Shown: positions 17,079-25,724 of the stretch, in pieces | How the letters are laid out: each line of letters opens with the position of its first letter | How positions within the stretch are numbered: position 1 is the first letter of the stretch | NCBI RefSeq assembly: GCF_014207435.1 | Contig: NZ_JACHGH010000007.1 | Span: 62,001-126,000, forward strand | DNA length: 64,000 nucleotides | DNA from: Salirhabdus euzebyi | Lineage (GTDB): Bacteria; Bacillota; Bacilli; Bacillales; Alkalibacillaceae | Direction of reading: 5' to 3' | The notes under the pieces: model-generated | Told to the model about the DNA's origin: nothing | The model's input: only the letters and a program-made list of their open reading frames with translations | The model's database searches: none | Translations under genes and position numbers: made by a program

Positions 17079-17582
17079 ATGATAATAACAATATTAGGGA
17101 AGCAAGATGCATCAGCATATTGGGAGTTAAGACTACAAGCTTTACAGTTACACCCTGAAGCTTTTGGAACGAGCTATGAGCAAGCCATTCAAACAGAAAA
17201 TCCAATTAAACAGTCGGAAGACCGACTAACTAGTGACCATAGCATAACGTTTGGTGCCTTTGTTAATGAAAAACTAATTGGCATAATAACCATTTTATTT
17301 ACAACAGCAGATAAAATGAAGCACAAGGCAGAATTAGTTGGTATGTATGTGGAAAAAGAGTATCGACATCAAGGAATTGGAAAGCAATTAATTTTAAAAG
17401 CTATTCAAACAGCTAGAAGAAAAGGCTCTATAGAACAAATAAATTTGACCGTCGTATCCTCTAACGTTTCAGCTGTTCATTTATACAAATCAATTGGATT
17501 TGAGGTATATGGGGTAGAAAAAAGCGCGTTGAAGTTTAATGGTAAATATTTTGATGAGGATTTAATGGTTATTTTTCTTTAA
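17079..17582 (+). CDS. GNAT family N-acetyltransferase
   Basis: 167 residues from ATG 17079, with AGGTG five bases ahead. Acetyl-CoA site EYRHQGIGKQLILKAIQTARR after the strand AELVGMYVEK; C-terminal NVSAVHLYKSIGFEVYG. Substrate unknown. It follows proS by 17 bases with no terminator between, so it probably shares the T-box-controlled transcript; a link to proline metabolism is not shown. Confidence 0.85.
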   Translation: MIITILGKQDASAYWELRLQALQLHPEAFGTSYEQAIQTENPIKQSEDRLTSDHSITFGAFVNEKLIGIITILFTTADKMKHKAELVGMYVEKEYRHQGIGKQLILKAIQTARRKGSIEQINLTVVSSNVSAVHLYKSIGFEVYGVEKSALKFNGKYFDEDLMVIFL

Positions 17583-17672
17583 TGCATAGCCCATTTTTAA
17601 CTGGTGAGGTGCCTCTAGTTATATGTCTTGCATAGAGTGTTAGTGATTTGATTAAAGAAAGGATTTGGGAAT

Positions 17673-18158
17673 ATGGAGAATCGTCAAACACTAGCATGGC
17701 ACGAATCTTTAGAGCTTCATGAACTAGTTGCATTTAAGTCTATTGGATTAATGAAAATGAAAAAAGCGCTACCTATGATTACAGATCAAACATTAAAAGG
17801 ATTATATGAACGTGGGATTAGAGAATGTTCAGAGGATCTGAAAGAATTAATGGGTTTTTATGAAAATGTCCCTACCCCAATGGAAAAAAGAGAAGACGAC
17901 CTTCGCAACGATGCGACCTTTTTTGAGGGGGATTTACTTGCCTTTACGAAGGCCGGAGTTCGGAATTATGCTATTGCTGTTACCGAAACAGCAACACCTC
18001 AACTTAAAGAAGTATTAATAAAACAACTTAACAAAGGGATAATCTTACATGACACGGTTTACCGTTACATGTACAAGAAGGGCCACTATCCTTCCTACAA
18101 CTTGACGAAGCTATTTGAAAATGACATGAAGTTAGCGAACCAAGCTCTCTCTATGTAA
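17673..18158 (+). CDS. CotF-family spore coat protein
   Basis: 161 residues, alpha-helical. It has the coat-F pattern: LAWHESLELHELVAFKS at the start and a second half ending GIILHDTVYRYMYKKGHYPSY, with the paired L-H-E-x-L-E-x-H-E motifs and a tyrosine-rich end. Members are components of the spore coat made in the mother cell in late sporulation, though many paralogues have unproven location. No sigma-E/K promoter was identified with confidence. Stands alone between a GNAT gene and a terminator. Confidence 0.75.
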   Translation: MENRQTLAWHESLELHELVAFKSIGLMKMKKALPMITDQTLKGLYERGIRECSEDLKELMGFYENVPTPMEKREDDLRNDATFFEGDLLAFTKAGVRNYAIAVTETATPQLKEVLIKQLNKGIILHDTVYRYMYKKGHYPSYNLTKLFENDMKLANQALSM

Positions 18159-18164
18159 AACGCT

Positions 18165-18199
18165 AAAAGAGTACTCCCTCATAGGAAGTACTCTTTTTA
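18165..18199. terminator. Bidirectional terminator after the CotF-like gene
   Basis: AAAAGAGTACT/AGTACTCTTTTT stem between convergent genes. Confidence 0.85.
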
Positions 18200-18213
18200 A
18201 AATGAATAGTACT

Positions 18214-19020
18214 TTAGGCTTTCTTTGTTCTTGGTTTGGCAGGGTCACAGTTTGGGTAGGCTGTATTTGAAGATTCAGCTAGCTTGATCAAATAATAACA
18301 TTCTTCTCTTGCCATATGATCAGCCATTAACGCTGAAAAAGTACTTAATACTTTTTCGCTCAGTTCCAATTCTTCTACCTCTTGTAAAAAAGTTCGGAAT
18401 AAAGCCATTTCTATTTCCACATCTTTATTAAAGCGATCAAGTGCTGGAAAAGATTTTAAATTCGTGCGTAAGTAACCAGTTAACTCGACAGCCTTTAAAT
18501 AAAACCCTTCAAAATGTTTCGTGAACGTTTTGCTTTTTTCTTTAAGCCTTTTTTCTACGCCGTCCAATTCATCGTTAATAGCACCGGAATGACCATATGC
18601 ATCTTGTAGCCAAATTAAATGGTGATGTAATTCATGAAATATAGGTACAGGTTTTCCTTTTTTTAAATATTGTAAAACAGTGATATATTCGTCTAATTCA
18701 TTAACCATATGGTTTATAAACGTTGGAGAAAGATGGATTTTCACTTTACCTTTTAAGCTATTTTCCAATAGGGAAAGCTTAAAATCCCGAAATTTATTTG
18801 CTGCTTCAACAATATCATTTGTAAAGGAAATCAAATCGTTTTCACCAATATGGTGTGCCCAATGTAAGAAGTCATCAAATAGTGTTCGAAAAGATTTAGC
18901 TTGCTCAATTTCTTTTGATTCTTGTGGATATAAAGAATCTCTAATAAATCGTGCATGATCCCCCAAAACCTGTAACCAAAAAGTGTGTTCAAATACAGCA
19001 CTTTCCTCAAATGTTTTCAA
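18214..19020 (-). CDS. DUF2935 family protein
   Basis: About 268 residues, helical, made of two related halves: FEESAVFEHTFWLQVLGDHARFIRDSL and, from the middle, FYLKAVELTGYLRTN...ALMADHMAREECYYL. The His/Glu/Asp spacing suggests a ferritin-like di-metal four-helix bundle, as proposed for DUF2935. Start: an upstream in-frame ATG (19047) precedes the ribosome site AAAGGGGGAG, while TTG at 19020 lies four bases after it and gives MKTFEES, so TTG is preferred. Function unknown; relatives are common in sporeformers. Confidence 0.75.
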   Translation of the reverse strand: MKTFEESAVFEHTFWLQVLGDHARFIRDSLYPQESKEIEQAKSFRTLFDDFLHWAHHIGENDLISFTNDIVEAANKFRDFKLSLLENSLKGKVKIHLSPTFINHMVNELDEYITVLQYLKKGKPVPIFHELHHHLIWLQDAYGHSGAINDELDGVEKRLKEKSKTFTKHFEGFYLKAVELTGYLRTNLKSFPALDRFNKDVEIEMALFRTFLQEVEELELSEKVLSTFSALMADHMAREECYYLIKLAESSNTAYPNCDPAKPRTKKA

Positions 19021-19216
19021 TGGACTCCCCCTTTCGTTTTTAGACACATAGTTCCCTTAGCTATATGTAAGCTTCCGGATACTTGCGCTTTATCTTTATA
19101 ATATATTCTTGTTACTGTTTGTCTTAGTAAAGCTTTTTTAAAATGTAAGGAGTGTAAAGCATATTTTCTTCAATTACTTCAAATGCTAACAATGATTATA
19201 TTTTTGGAGGTGCCTT

Positions 19217-19420
19217 ATGTCGAAGGAAAGAGATAATCAATCATTATCGGACAAGGTATATGAACCAGCGGATTATAAAAGAAAAGATCAGTTGTCTTCA
19301 GGAATTGCTCTTACACATGAACAATCCAGTGATACGTTAGTAGAAGGTACAATTGATGGTAAAATTGAAAGAGAGAATGGTGACGAAGAAGAAATACCAA
19401 GAAAAGGTTTTAATAAATAA
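19217..19420 (+). CDS. YozQ-like small acidic protein (DUF4025)
   Basis: 67 residues, highly hydrophilic. The run SDKVYEPADYKRKDQLSSG and GIALTHEQSSDTLVEGTIDG resembles B. subtilis YozQ/DUF4025 as remembered. No membrane segment and no catalytic motif. Ribosome site TTGGAGGTG. Own transcript with a strong terminator. Function unknown; likely of the small sporulation/stress protein class, which is inference. Confidence 0.7.
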   Translation: MSKERDNQSLSDKVYEPADYKRKDQLSSGIALTHEQSSDTLVEGTIDGKIERENGDEEEIPRKGFNK

Positions 19421-19426
19421 TAATAA

Positions 19427-19470
19427 AACAAAGCATAAGGTATTGAGTAATTCCTATGCTTTGTTTTTCT
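19427..19470. terminator. Bidirectional terminator between YozQ-like and MFS genes
   Basis: AAAACAAAGCATA(G)G / CCTATGCTTTGTTTTT stem. Confidence 0.85.
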
Positions 19471-19513
19471 GTGCTTGAATAAACTGTTTAGATTTGTCCA
19501 GATTTTTTTCTAA

Positions 19514-20707
19514 CTAACTATTATGTATCGTTATTTCTAAAAATTTGGCGTTTTTCATTAAGGGCAATGAACATAATATCCCTAAGCCAACAGGTATGAC
19601 AAGGGACAAATATACAAATTGTGAACCCCATGTAGAAGCGACCCATCCTAGTATGGGACCACTAATGACGACTGAACCCTGGTTACAGAGCATGCGAAAA
19701 CTTGCCATTCTCCCATGGTAGTTTGAATCGGTAGCCATTTGTTGAACAGATTGTAATAAAATTCTTATCCAAGTGGTACCTAACCCTATTAGAAAGAACC
19801 CTATAAAGGCTATCAGGATATTTGTAGTTAAACTACAGAATAGAAGGCCTGCACCTACTATAAAAAAAGCTCTAAGATGTAATTTAAATTTGTTTTTAAC
19901 CCACCACCAGCTCCCCAATATGCCGGCTACTGCTCCACCAGTCGAAATGGTTGCATCCAAGAAACCATAGATGGTGGCAGTTTGTTGTAAAAATTCTCTT
20001 GTATACGCAGATAAAAAACCAACACTTGTATGAAAAACTAGCTGTCCTATAAACATCATGACGAATAACAATATTAATAATTGATTTCCATGAAGGTATG
20101 TAAATCCACCCTTTAGATCTTCAAGTAGGGATGTTTTTATTTCTTTCTTTTCTTGTTGAGTATATGCAATTAAACTTATCGTTAATGTTGCGAAAAGAAA
20201 AGCTGTCAGAGGGACCAAAAATGCAATAAGTTCAGAAGTTGTAGCAATTAGTAATCCCCCTACTAAAGCTCCAGCTAATCCCCCCACAATCCCACTTGCT
20301 CCTGCTTGGGAATATATTTTAGGTAATTGTTTTCTTGGGAAAATTTCAGCAACTAATGCTTGGACAGAAGGGCGTAATAACGATCCTGTTACTTGTAAAA
20401 CCATATGTACTAGAAATATCTGTATGACATTCAAAAAATGAAACAGTTGAATGGATACTAAATAGATTAAGGCAATTGATGATGCCAAATTAGCAATAAT
20501 AGCTAAGGTTTTACGATTAAAACGGTCTACAACTACCCCAAACAGGAGATTCAACAGTAATCCTGGGACAAATCCAATACTAACTAGTAATCCTGTATAG
20601 AAAGGGTCTTGTGTTATGTCAAACAATACCCAAGTAATGACAACAAAATACATCGTTCTTCCAAACTCAGCCAAAAAGTAGGAGCTTAATATTGCTTTTT
20701 CTTTCAT
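19514..20707 (-). CDS. MFS transporter (MFS_3 type)
   Basis: 397 residues, twelve predicted membrane helices. Signature loop FGVVVDRFNRKTLAIIAN after helix 2, N-terminus SSYFLAEFGRTMYFVVITWVLFDITQDPFYTG, and GGLAGALVGGLLI in helix 5. Belongs to the same branch of small-molecule exporters as the transporters at 7.4 and 40.8 kb; substrate unknown. Ribosome site TGGAGGAATATAG before ATG 20707. Transcribed away from the cold-shock gene, with their promoters in a shared 325-base gap. Confidence 0.85.
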   Translation of the reverse strand: MKEKAILSSYFLAEFGRTMYFVVITWVLFDITQDPFYTGLLVSIGFVPGLLLNLLFGVVVDRFNRKTLAIIANLASSIALIYLVSIQLFHFLNVIQIFLVHMVLQVTGSLLRPSVQALVAEIFPRKQLPKIYSQAGASGIVGGLAGALVGGLLIATTSELIAFLVPLTAFLFATLTISLIAYTQQEKKEIKTSLLEDLKGGFTYLHGNQLLILLFVMMFIGQLVFHTSVGFLSAYTREFLQQTATIYGFLDATISTGGAVAGILGSWWWVKNKFKLHLRAFFIVGAGLLFCSLTTNILIAFIGFFLIGLGTTWIRILLQSVQQMATDSNYHGRMASFRMLCNQGSVVISGPILGWVASTWGSQFVYLSLVIPVGLGILCSLPLMKNAKFLEITIHNS

Positions 20708-20949
20708 CTATATTCCTCCATGTAAAACCATATATTACTAAGATACTAGATATTAATGGTATAGCATATTAATTTTTACATTTTGTTTTCTATTACTAAA
20801 TATGGAAGGTATTATTGTACGAAATGTGATTTTTTTATGACCAAATAATCAAAAAATTAGCTCCCAAAGTGTGTGTATTACTTGATTTTTGTTAACAAAA
20901 AGAGTAAAGTAAAATTGCAAAATGAATTTGAAGTACCGATAATAGCTTG

Positions 20950-21032
20950 ATGACCTCTTTATGAAAGTAGGTAAAGTATTATTCGTTTCAATTCTTTTGT
21001 AAGACATTTTTTTATAAGGAGGTCATTTTAAC
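20950..21032 (+). promoter_or_regulatory. Cold-shock mRNA leader with ribosome-site-masking complement
   Basis: ATGACCTCTTTAT at 20950-20962 is complementary, with one G-U pair, to ATAAGGAGGTCAT at 21014-21026, which contains the whole ribosome site AAGGAGG of the csp gene. The two arms are 51 bases apart. Folding would hide the ribosome site; release in the cold or by Csp binding is inferred from what is known of csp leaders. The rest of the 20708-21032 gap holds the two divergent promoters, not resolved further. Confidence 0.6.
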
Positions 21033-21230
21033 ATGACTGGAAAAGTAAAATGGTTTAATGCAGAAAAAGGTTTTGGATTTATCGAGCGTGAAGGTGGAGA
21101 CGACGTATTCGTTCATTTCTCTGCTATCCAATCTGAAGGTTTCAAAACTCTTGAAGAAGGTCAAGACGTTGAGTTTGAAATCGTTGAAGGCGACCGTGGC
21201 CCACAAGCTGCTAACGTTGTAAAATTATAA
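21033..21230 (+). CDS. Cold-shock protein, CspA/CspB family
   Basis: 65-residue RNA chaperone. The OB-fold nucleic-acid motifs are intact: RNP1 KGFGFI (about 13-18) and RNP2 DVFVHF (about 24-29), followed by [26 protein letters not shown]. It binds single-stranded RNA and keeps it unfolded at low temperature. Ribosome site AAGGAGG is perfect and may be masked by an upstream complement. Own terminator. Which of the csp paralogues this is cannot be decided here. Confidence 0.97.
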   Translation: MTGKVKWFNAEKGFGFIEREGGDDVFVHFSAIQSEGFKTLEEGQDVEFEIVEGDRGPQAANVVKL

Positions 21231-21243
21231 TTCAAACTAATTG

Positions 21244-21274
21244 AAGCGTATCCCGTTGAGGGATACGCTTTTTA
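21244..21274 (+). terminator. Terminator of csp gene
   Basis: AGCGTATCCC/GGGATACGCT stem with TTTTT. Confidence 0.92.
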
Positions 21275-21359
21275 AGTACATATAAAAGTAAAAGGATAAG
21301 ACAGTTAGCATGAAGAATAGGTAAATAATACATTACCGTTCATTTGGAGGACAAAAAGT

Positions 21360-22046
21360 ATGGGAAATAAATTCGACTGGCATAAGGAAACGGAAAAGCA
21401 ATGGGATCAGCGTGCATCCTATTGGAATGAGAATAGTGACAATATGTGGGATAAAGGCAGTAGAAAAACAATCATTCCTTTCCTTGCTCGGTTTGTTCCT
21501 AAGGGGAGTCAAGTTGGGGATATTGGGTGTGGGGATGGATATGGTTCTTGGAAATTGCATCGGGAAGGCTATAAGGTAATTGGTGTTGATATATCAAAAC
21601 AAATGATCGAGAAGGCAAAAGCAAGAACGGTCCCTGAACAATTAATGTTTGAGCAAGGTGATCTGGCTGAATTACCTTTTCAATCAGAATCCTTTGATGC
21701 AATAATGGCTATAAATTCCTTGGAGTGGGTAGAAGACCCTCTTCACGCCTTACGAGAATTATCTAGAGTATTGCGTAAACATGGGGTTTTGTGTGTGGGG
21801 ATATTGGGCCCTACAGCCCATCCAAGAATAAATAGCTTTCCTAGACTGTACGGTGAAAATGCAATTTGTAATACAATGATGCCTTGGGAGTTTAAGAAGC
21901 TAGTAGAGGAAATGGGCTTTGAACTACTGGATGGGCACGGTGTTTATAAACGAGAAGTGAAAGAAAATACCATTGCATCCTATCCTGAAGAGCTAAAACA
22001 GGCATTGTCTTTTATGTGGGTTTATGCAATGAAAAAAAACTTCTAA
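21360..22046 (+). CDS. Class I SAM-dependent methyltransferase
   Basis: 228 residues. Motif I VGDIGCGDGYGS (about 50-61), acidic ribose contact GVDIS (about 74-78), motif II FDAIMAINSLEWVEDP and motif III LRKHGVLCVGILGP. The Methyltransf_11/25 fold is clear. The WYNENSD-like start (YWNENSDNMWDKGSR) recalls YodH-type Bacillus methyltransferases. Substrate unknown. Ribosome site GGAGGACAAAAAGT. No obvious partner; the next gene is 70 bases on. Confidence 0.88.
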   Translation: MGNKFDWHKETEKQWDQRASYWNENSDNMWDKGSRKTIIPFLARFVPKGSQVGDIGCGDGYGSWKLHREGYKVIGVDISKQMIEKAKARTVPEQLMFEQGDLAELPFQSESFDAIMAINSLEWVEDPLHALRELSRVLRKHGVLCVGILGPTAHPRINSFPRLYGENAICNTMMPWEFKKLVEEMGFELLDGHGVYKREVKENTIASYPEELKQALSFMWVYAMKKNF

Positions 22047-22117
22047 ACCCCTATTTTTTGAAACAATAGCAGTTACCCAATCGTATGTTAGCTATACACT
22101 TTAAAGGAGGAATCAGT

Positions 22118-22324
22118 ATGGCAGAAGGTAGAGGTTGTATTAAGTGTGGTAGTTCAGATGCAGGTAAAAAAGAGGTTGCTATGACAGGTTCGGGGCTTTC
22201 TAAAATGTTTGATATTCAGAACAATAAGTTCACGGTAGTTTTCTGTAAAAATTGTGGTTACTCCGAGTTCTATAATCAAGACAGTTCGAAAGCGAGTAAC
22301 GTATTTGACTTTTTCTTCGGTTAA
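22118..22324 (+). CDS. Small zinc-ribbon protein
   Basis: 68 residues from ATG 22118, set by AAAGGAGG at 22103-22110. Two CxxC knuckles, CIKC near residue 7 and CKNCGYSEFY near residue 44, form a zinc ribbon of the short nucleic-acid-binding type (zinc_ribbon_13-like), with GSGLSKMFDIQNNKF between. Function unknown. May be read with the methyltransferase upstream; terminator follows. Confidence 0.8.
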   Translation: MAEGRGCIKCGSSDAGKKEVAMTGSGLSKMFDIQNNKFTVVFCKNCGYSEFYNQDSSKASNVFDFFFG

Positions 22325-22341
22325 AAATATAACATGTTAAG

Positions 22342-22374
22342 AAAGGGCATGAATAGAATCATGCTCTTTTTTTG
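22342..22374 (+). terminator. Terminator after zinc-ribbon gene
   Basis: AGGGCATGA/TCATGCTCT stem, run of seven T. Confidence 0.88.
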
Positions 22375-22536
22375 TATTTAAAAAAGTTTAACGCTTGATA
22401 AAGTGTAAAAGTGTGAGTAATACGAAGATTATTGAACAAAGTCCTAGAGTTAAGCCGAGTTTTTCTAATTTAACTTTTTAACGGAATAAACTATAATAAT
22501 AAACATTCAATTTTAAACGAAAAAAGGATGTAGACG

Positions 22537-22992
22537 ATGAAATGGATTGAAAAAGAATTTGAACAATTAACCGTACATGAGCTTTATGCGATCTTAAAAG
22601 AACGTGTAGATGTTTTTGTGGTAGAACAGAATTGTGCGTATCCGGAAATAGACAATTATGATCAAGTAGCTACACATATGTTTTTAATTGATGAAGGGGA
22701 AATAAAGGCATACTGTCGACTTCTCCCAAGTGGAAGCAAATATGAAGAGGCATCTATTGGGAGAGTGTTAGTGAAGGAAAAGTATCGTGGGAAAGGTTAT
22801 GCGATACAATTAATGGAACGGGCCGTTAACATCATGATGAAGGAATGGAATGAAAAAACGATCAAGCTCCAAGCACAAGCTCATTTAAGTAACTTTTATG
22901 CACAATTTGGGTTTGAAGTTAAATCTGATGAATATATGGATGATGGAATTCCTCATGTTGACATGATATCGTCTCAGGATTATTTAGGCTGA
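22537..22992 (+). CDS. ElaA-type GNAT acetyltransferase
   Basis: 151 residues. The N-terminus LTVHELYAILKERVDVFVVEQNCAYPEID is the ElaA signature; the acetyl-CoA site is SIGRVLVKEKYRGKGYAIQLM, followed by KLQAQAHLSNFYAQFGFE and a closing DGIPHVDM. Acceptor unknown. Single gene, terminating in a hairpin shared with the convergent pterin dehydratase gene. Confidence 0.9.
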   Translation: MKWIEKEFEQLTVHELYAILKERVDVFVVEQNCAYPEIDNYDQVATHMFLIDEGEIKAYCRLLPSGSKYEEASIGRVLVKEKYRGKGYAIQLMERAVNIMMKEWNEKTIKLQAQAHLSNFYAQFGFEVKSDEYMDDGIPHVDMISSQDYLG

Positions 22993-23014
22993 CTCAAAAC
23001 AGAGTCAGCCATTA
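22986..23014. terminator. Bidirectional terminator, elaA-like / pterin dehydratase
   Basis: GGCTGACTC at 22988-22996 with GAGTCAGCC at 23002-23010; overlaps the elaA-like stop. Confidence 0.8.
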
Positions 23015-23020
23015 TTCTCT

Positions 23021-23317
23021 TTATTCGGTCACTTGTAGGAAAATAGAATCGTAATTTTGTGCTAATTTCATATCTAGGTCTGTTAGTCCCTTTGCGCGCC
23101 AGGATGTAAGTTTTATTGTAACAACTTTATATTCAATGTTGATAAAAGGGTGATGATCTACTTCTTCTGCAAGTTCAGCAATTTGATTTACAAATTGGAT
23201 ACCCGTTGGAAACTCTGTAAACCTATATCTTTTTACTAACCAACGTTCATCTTCAATGCTCCAACCAGATAGATATTCAAGTTCCTCTGCCAATGCTTCT
23301 TTAGCTAAGCGCTCCAT
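23021..23317 (-). CDS. 4a-hydroxytetrahydrobiopterin dehydratase (PCD/DCoH family)
   Basis: 98 residues from ATG 23317, with GGGGAGGG seven bases upstream (a longer reading from 23347 has none). The family signature is present: W-x-[x]-E...EEVDHHPFINIEYKVVTIKLTSW...GLTDLDMKLA, with the paired active-site histidines. Known reaction: dehydrates 4a-hydroxy-tetrahydropterin formed by aromatic amino acid hydroxylases. No phenylalanine hydroxylase gene is nearby, so the role here (pterin recycling or molybdopterin-linked) is open. Confidence 0.9.
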   Translation of the reverse strand: MERLAKEALAEELEYLSGWSIEDERWLVKRYRFTEFPTGIQFVNQIAELAEEVDHHPFINIEYKVVTIKLTSWRAKGLTDLDMKLAQNYDSIFLQVTE

Positions 23318-23392
23318 GTTTAAACCCTCCCCCATTATTAACAACATAACAAATACTATTATATTTTTGTAGTGTGAACAAGTGAAAAGTTA

Positions 23393-23429
23393 AAAAGCCA
23401 GCAACGAGAAACAGGTTGCTGACTTTATT
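23393..23429 (-). terminator. Terminator of the lipoprotein gene at 23.4 kb
   Basis: On the minus strand, AGTCAGCAACC / GGTTGCTGGCT-type stem followed by TTTTTAAC, ten bases after the stop. Confidence 0.8.
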
Positions 23430-23438
23430 GGAAAAAAT

Positions 23439-24110
23439 TTATTGTGGTAAAACCATTTCAATTTCGGGACCACTGCTGTTTTCTAAGCGGAAATTCGCTA
23501 GGCTATCCTTTAATTGAAGCATTGCCTCTTCTTGACTAATTCCACCAGCAACTAGTCTGTCTATTAGTGCTCCTGTAAGTAGCTGATTTTCATATTGAAT
23601 AGTATAGTATTTGTCTATATATTCAACTGGGTCTAGATTTAATGCAGCTGCATAACCTTGTAATTGAGGTGAATTTGTATCCATACTATTGTGTACTTCT
23701 TTCATATAATCATTTATTTTTTCTTCTGTTATTGATATTTTATATTGAAGTAGCGCATATGTCTTTACCGAATCAATAAGGGAAATATTATCTTCTGCAA
23801 TAGCAATAACTTCTTCCTTAGATAAATCTGTATTATACATTGTTTCTTCTGCAATTAATACTAACGCTATTTCGTGAAGAAGACGGTCGTCTTCAATTCC
23901 CCACTCTTTTGCTTGTTCCCAGCCAGCTTTAAATTTTGATTCATAATCACTTTTGGACAAAGCTCCTAAAGCTTCCTCCTGTTCTTCTTTCGTTTTTAAT
24001 TCAACTACAATTTTATCTTCACTATTTTGATCATCTTTAGCAGGTTCTTCTGATTCCGATGAGCATGCCGTTAATAAAAGTATTAGAGCGAGTAGTAGTA
24101 GTTTTTTCAT
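23439..24110 (-). CDS. Lipoprotein, SurA/trigger-factor-like N-terminal helical fold
   Basis: 223 residues. Signal peptide MKKLLLLALILLLTAC with lipobox LTAC (Cys 16), then an acidic linker. The body is nearly all helical, with repeated E/D-K helices (YESKFKAGWEQAKEWGI, LLHEIALVLIAEETMYN, ITEEKINDYMKEVHNSM). This pattern resembles the SurA_N-like chaperone segment of Bacillus lipoproteins, without a PPIase domain; family assignment is tentative. Expected outside the membrane. Divergent from a GNAT gene. Confidence 0.65.
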   Translation of the reverse strand: MKKLLLLALILLLTACSSESEEPAKDDQNSEDKIVVELKTKEEQEEALGALSKSDYESKFKAGWEQAKEWGIEDDRLLHEIALVLIAEETMYNTDLSKEEVIAIAEDNISLIDSVKTYALLQYKISITEEKINDYMKEVHNSMDTNSPQLQGYAAALNLDPVEYIDKYYTIQYENQLLTGALIDRLVAGGISQEEAMLQLKDSLANFRLENSSGPEIEMVLPQ

Positions 24111-24265
24111 GTGTTATCCTCCCATAATTACGTGTTGTTTAATTATACAAGACATCTTAGATTATTGAAAGATAGTTGTCGTTATTTGCCATTATCCACC
24201 AAAATTAATAGAGGAATAAATAGTTTTATATCGAATCAAATAAAAAAATAGTTTGGAGGTTGCTC

Positions 24266-25156
24266 ATGGAATCTATTGATATTAAAAAGATGTCTAACTG
24301 TACGTTTGAGGAAGTTTTAGTTGCATGGAATAAGGGTTTTGAAGGTTATCACGTAGACGTGACCTTAACAGAAGAGAAATTATTAACGAATATGGTAAGG
24401 GAGGGGAAATACCCTAATACGTCATATGTGGCATTTCAGGCTGGCGAACCTATTGGAATTCTGTTAAATGCTATTAAACCAATTAATGGGCAAACCATTG
24501 CTTGGAATGGTGGAACTGGTATTGCCAAAAATGCAAGAGGCCATGGTATAGGGCAACTGTTAGTAGAAACAGCTTTGAAGTTGTATGAGGAAAAGGGAGT
24601 AAATACGGCTTATTTAGAAGCAATAAGTAATAATGACAAAGCAATCAAGTTATATGAAAAAATGGGCTATGACGTTATTGATCGCCTGAGTTTTTTAGAG
24701 GCCAATGAACTTACTGAAGATTTTTCGTACACAAATGAATACGAAATAAAGGAATATCATAGTAGTAATATGGAAAAATTACCTTTCTATGATGGAGAGG
24801 TTCCTTGGCAATGTAGATTCGAAAATGTGGAGGGTGCCATGTCTTGTGTTGTGTTTAAAGATGGAAAGCCCGTAAGTTATTTTCTAAAGAAAACAGCAGT
24901 TAACGGAAAGGGAGAGTTAGTGGCCACTGTTTTGTACCAAATGGGGATTGATCATAATCATGCAGAGGTGAACGATATTATCTCGTTTACATTACATAAT
25001 ATATTTGGACCTAAGTCGTTAAACAGTAATCGTCTGGCAATTAATTTTCCTCATAAAAATAAAATGGTTTTGGAATACTTATTATCACATGGATTCGAGA
25101 CCAAACTTGAACAGGTACATATGAAAAAAGTAATGATGGAAAAAGCAGGAAGTTAG
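24266..25156 (+). CDS. GNAT acetyltransferase with two GNAT-like halves
   Basis: 296 residues from ATG 24266 (ribosome site TTTGGAGGT). The first half has a full acetyl-CoA motif: GTGIAKNARGHGIGQLLVETALKLY, then AISNNDKAIKLYEKMGYDV. The second half (about 160-296) is a degenerate GNAT fold with NRLAINFPHKNKMVLEYLLSHGFE and no acetyl-CoA glycine loop. Substrate unknown. Single gene with a terminator inside the last codons. Confidence 0.82.
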   Translation: MESIDIKKMSNCTFEEVLVAWNKGFEGYHVDVTLTEEKLLTNMVREGKYPNTSYVAFQAGEPIGILLNAIKPINGQTIAWNGGTGIAKNARGHGIGQLLVETALKLYEEKGVNTAYLEAISNNDKAIKLYEKMGYDVIDRLSFLEANELTEDFSYTNEYEIKEYHSSNMEKLPFYDGEVPWQCRFENVEGAMSCVVFKDGKPVSYFLKKTAVNGKGELVATVLYQMGIDHNHAEVNDIISFTLHNIFGPKSLNSNRLAINFPHKNKMVLEYLLSHGFETKLEQVHMKKVMMEKAGS

Positions 25157-25170
25157 TTCCTGCTTTTTTC
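25141..25170. terminator. Bidirectional terminator after two-domain GNAT gene
   Basis: AAAAGCAGGAA/TTCCTGCTTTTTT stem, overlapping the stop codon. Confidence 0.85.
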
Positions 25171-25179
25171 TTATCACAA

Positions 25180-25365
25180 TTAACTGTTTTCGATATATTC
25201 ATTAATCATTTTCTCAATAAGTTGTCCGTCAGGTTGTTCTCCTTGGAATTCAAAAGTCAGCTCTTCTTTAAATTCTCCTTCTTGATAAACATGAAGTGCT
25301 CCTTTTTGAAGGGATACACTATACTCAACCTCAAATCGATATCCACCTTGTTCAATCGCACCCAT
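25180..25365 (-). CDS. Small DUF5370-like protein
   Basis: 61 residues, soluble, all-beta appearance: GAIEQGGYRFEVEYSVSLQK followed by GALHVYQEGEFKEELTFEF and a short helix LIEKMINEYIEN. It recalls the small Bacillus DUF5370 proteins by memory of the pattern. Ribosome site AGGAGGTATAAACG. Function unknown. Divergent from the next small gene. Confidence 0.6.
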   Translation of the reverse strand: MGAIEQGGYRFEVEYSVSLQKGALHVYQEGEFKEELTFEFQGEQPDGQLIEKMINEYIENS

Positions 25366-25442
25366 CGTTTATACCTCCTATACAAACCTATACATACTTT
25401 ATCCATTCTTCACCAATTCTATGTGATAAGGAGGTGTATAAA

Positions 25443-25670
25443 ATGGATAGAAGACGAACTGACGCAAATAATCCTGATCCTCATTTTGATGGGGAGCGTG
25501 AAGGCATATATGCAGACAACATGGGTAAACAAATGGGTGTATCAATGGATGGGGATCCAAAAAAACAAACAAATCAAAACCCCGAAGATGCTATGGTGAA
25601 AAAAGATCCCGAAATGTTAAAGCTTAATGAATTGATTGAAGGTAGAGATAGCTCAAAGAAACACAATTAA
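25443..25670 (+). CDS. Small hydrophilic protein, unknown
   Basis: 75 residues from ATG 25443, with AAGGAGGTG eight bases upstream; longer in-frame readings have no ribosome site. Composition is rich in D, N, K, G and P without membrane segments: MDRRRTDANNPDPHFDGE, GIYADNMGKQMGVSMDGDP. Proteins of this look are common as small sporulation-associated proteins in Bacillus, but no family was recognised with certainty. Followed by a strong terminator. Confidence 0.65.
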   Translation: MDRRRTDANNPDPHFDGEREGIYADNMGKQMGVSMDGDPKKQTNQNPEDAMVKKDPEMLKLNELIEGRDSSKKHN

Positions 25671-25681
25671 CTAGTTACTTT

Positions 25682-25724
25682 GTAGTCGCTTAGGCCCGAA
25701 TAATCTAAGCGACAATTTTTTTGT
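25682..25724 (+). terminator. Terminator after small hydrophilic protein gene
   Basis: GTCGCTTAG / CTAAGCGAC stem then A A and seven T. Confidence 0.88.

Noticed and set aside
22380..22536. Possible regulatory RNA between the zinc-ribbon and ElaA-like genes
   Set aside because: Only weak short repeats and an AT-rich promoter-like stretch; no convincing fold or ORF.
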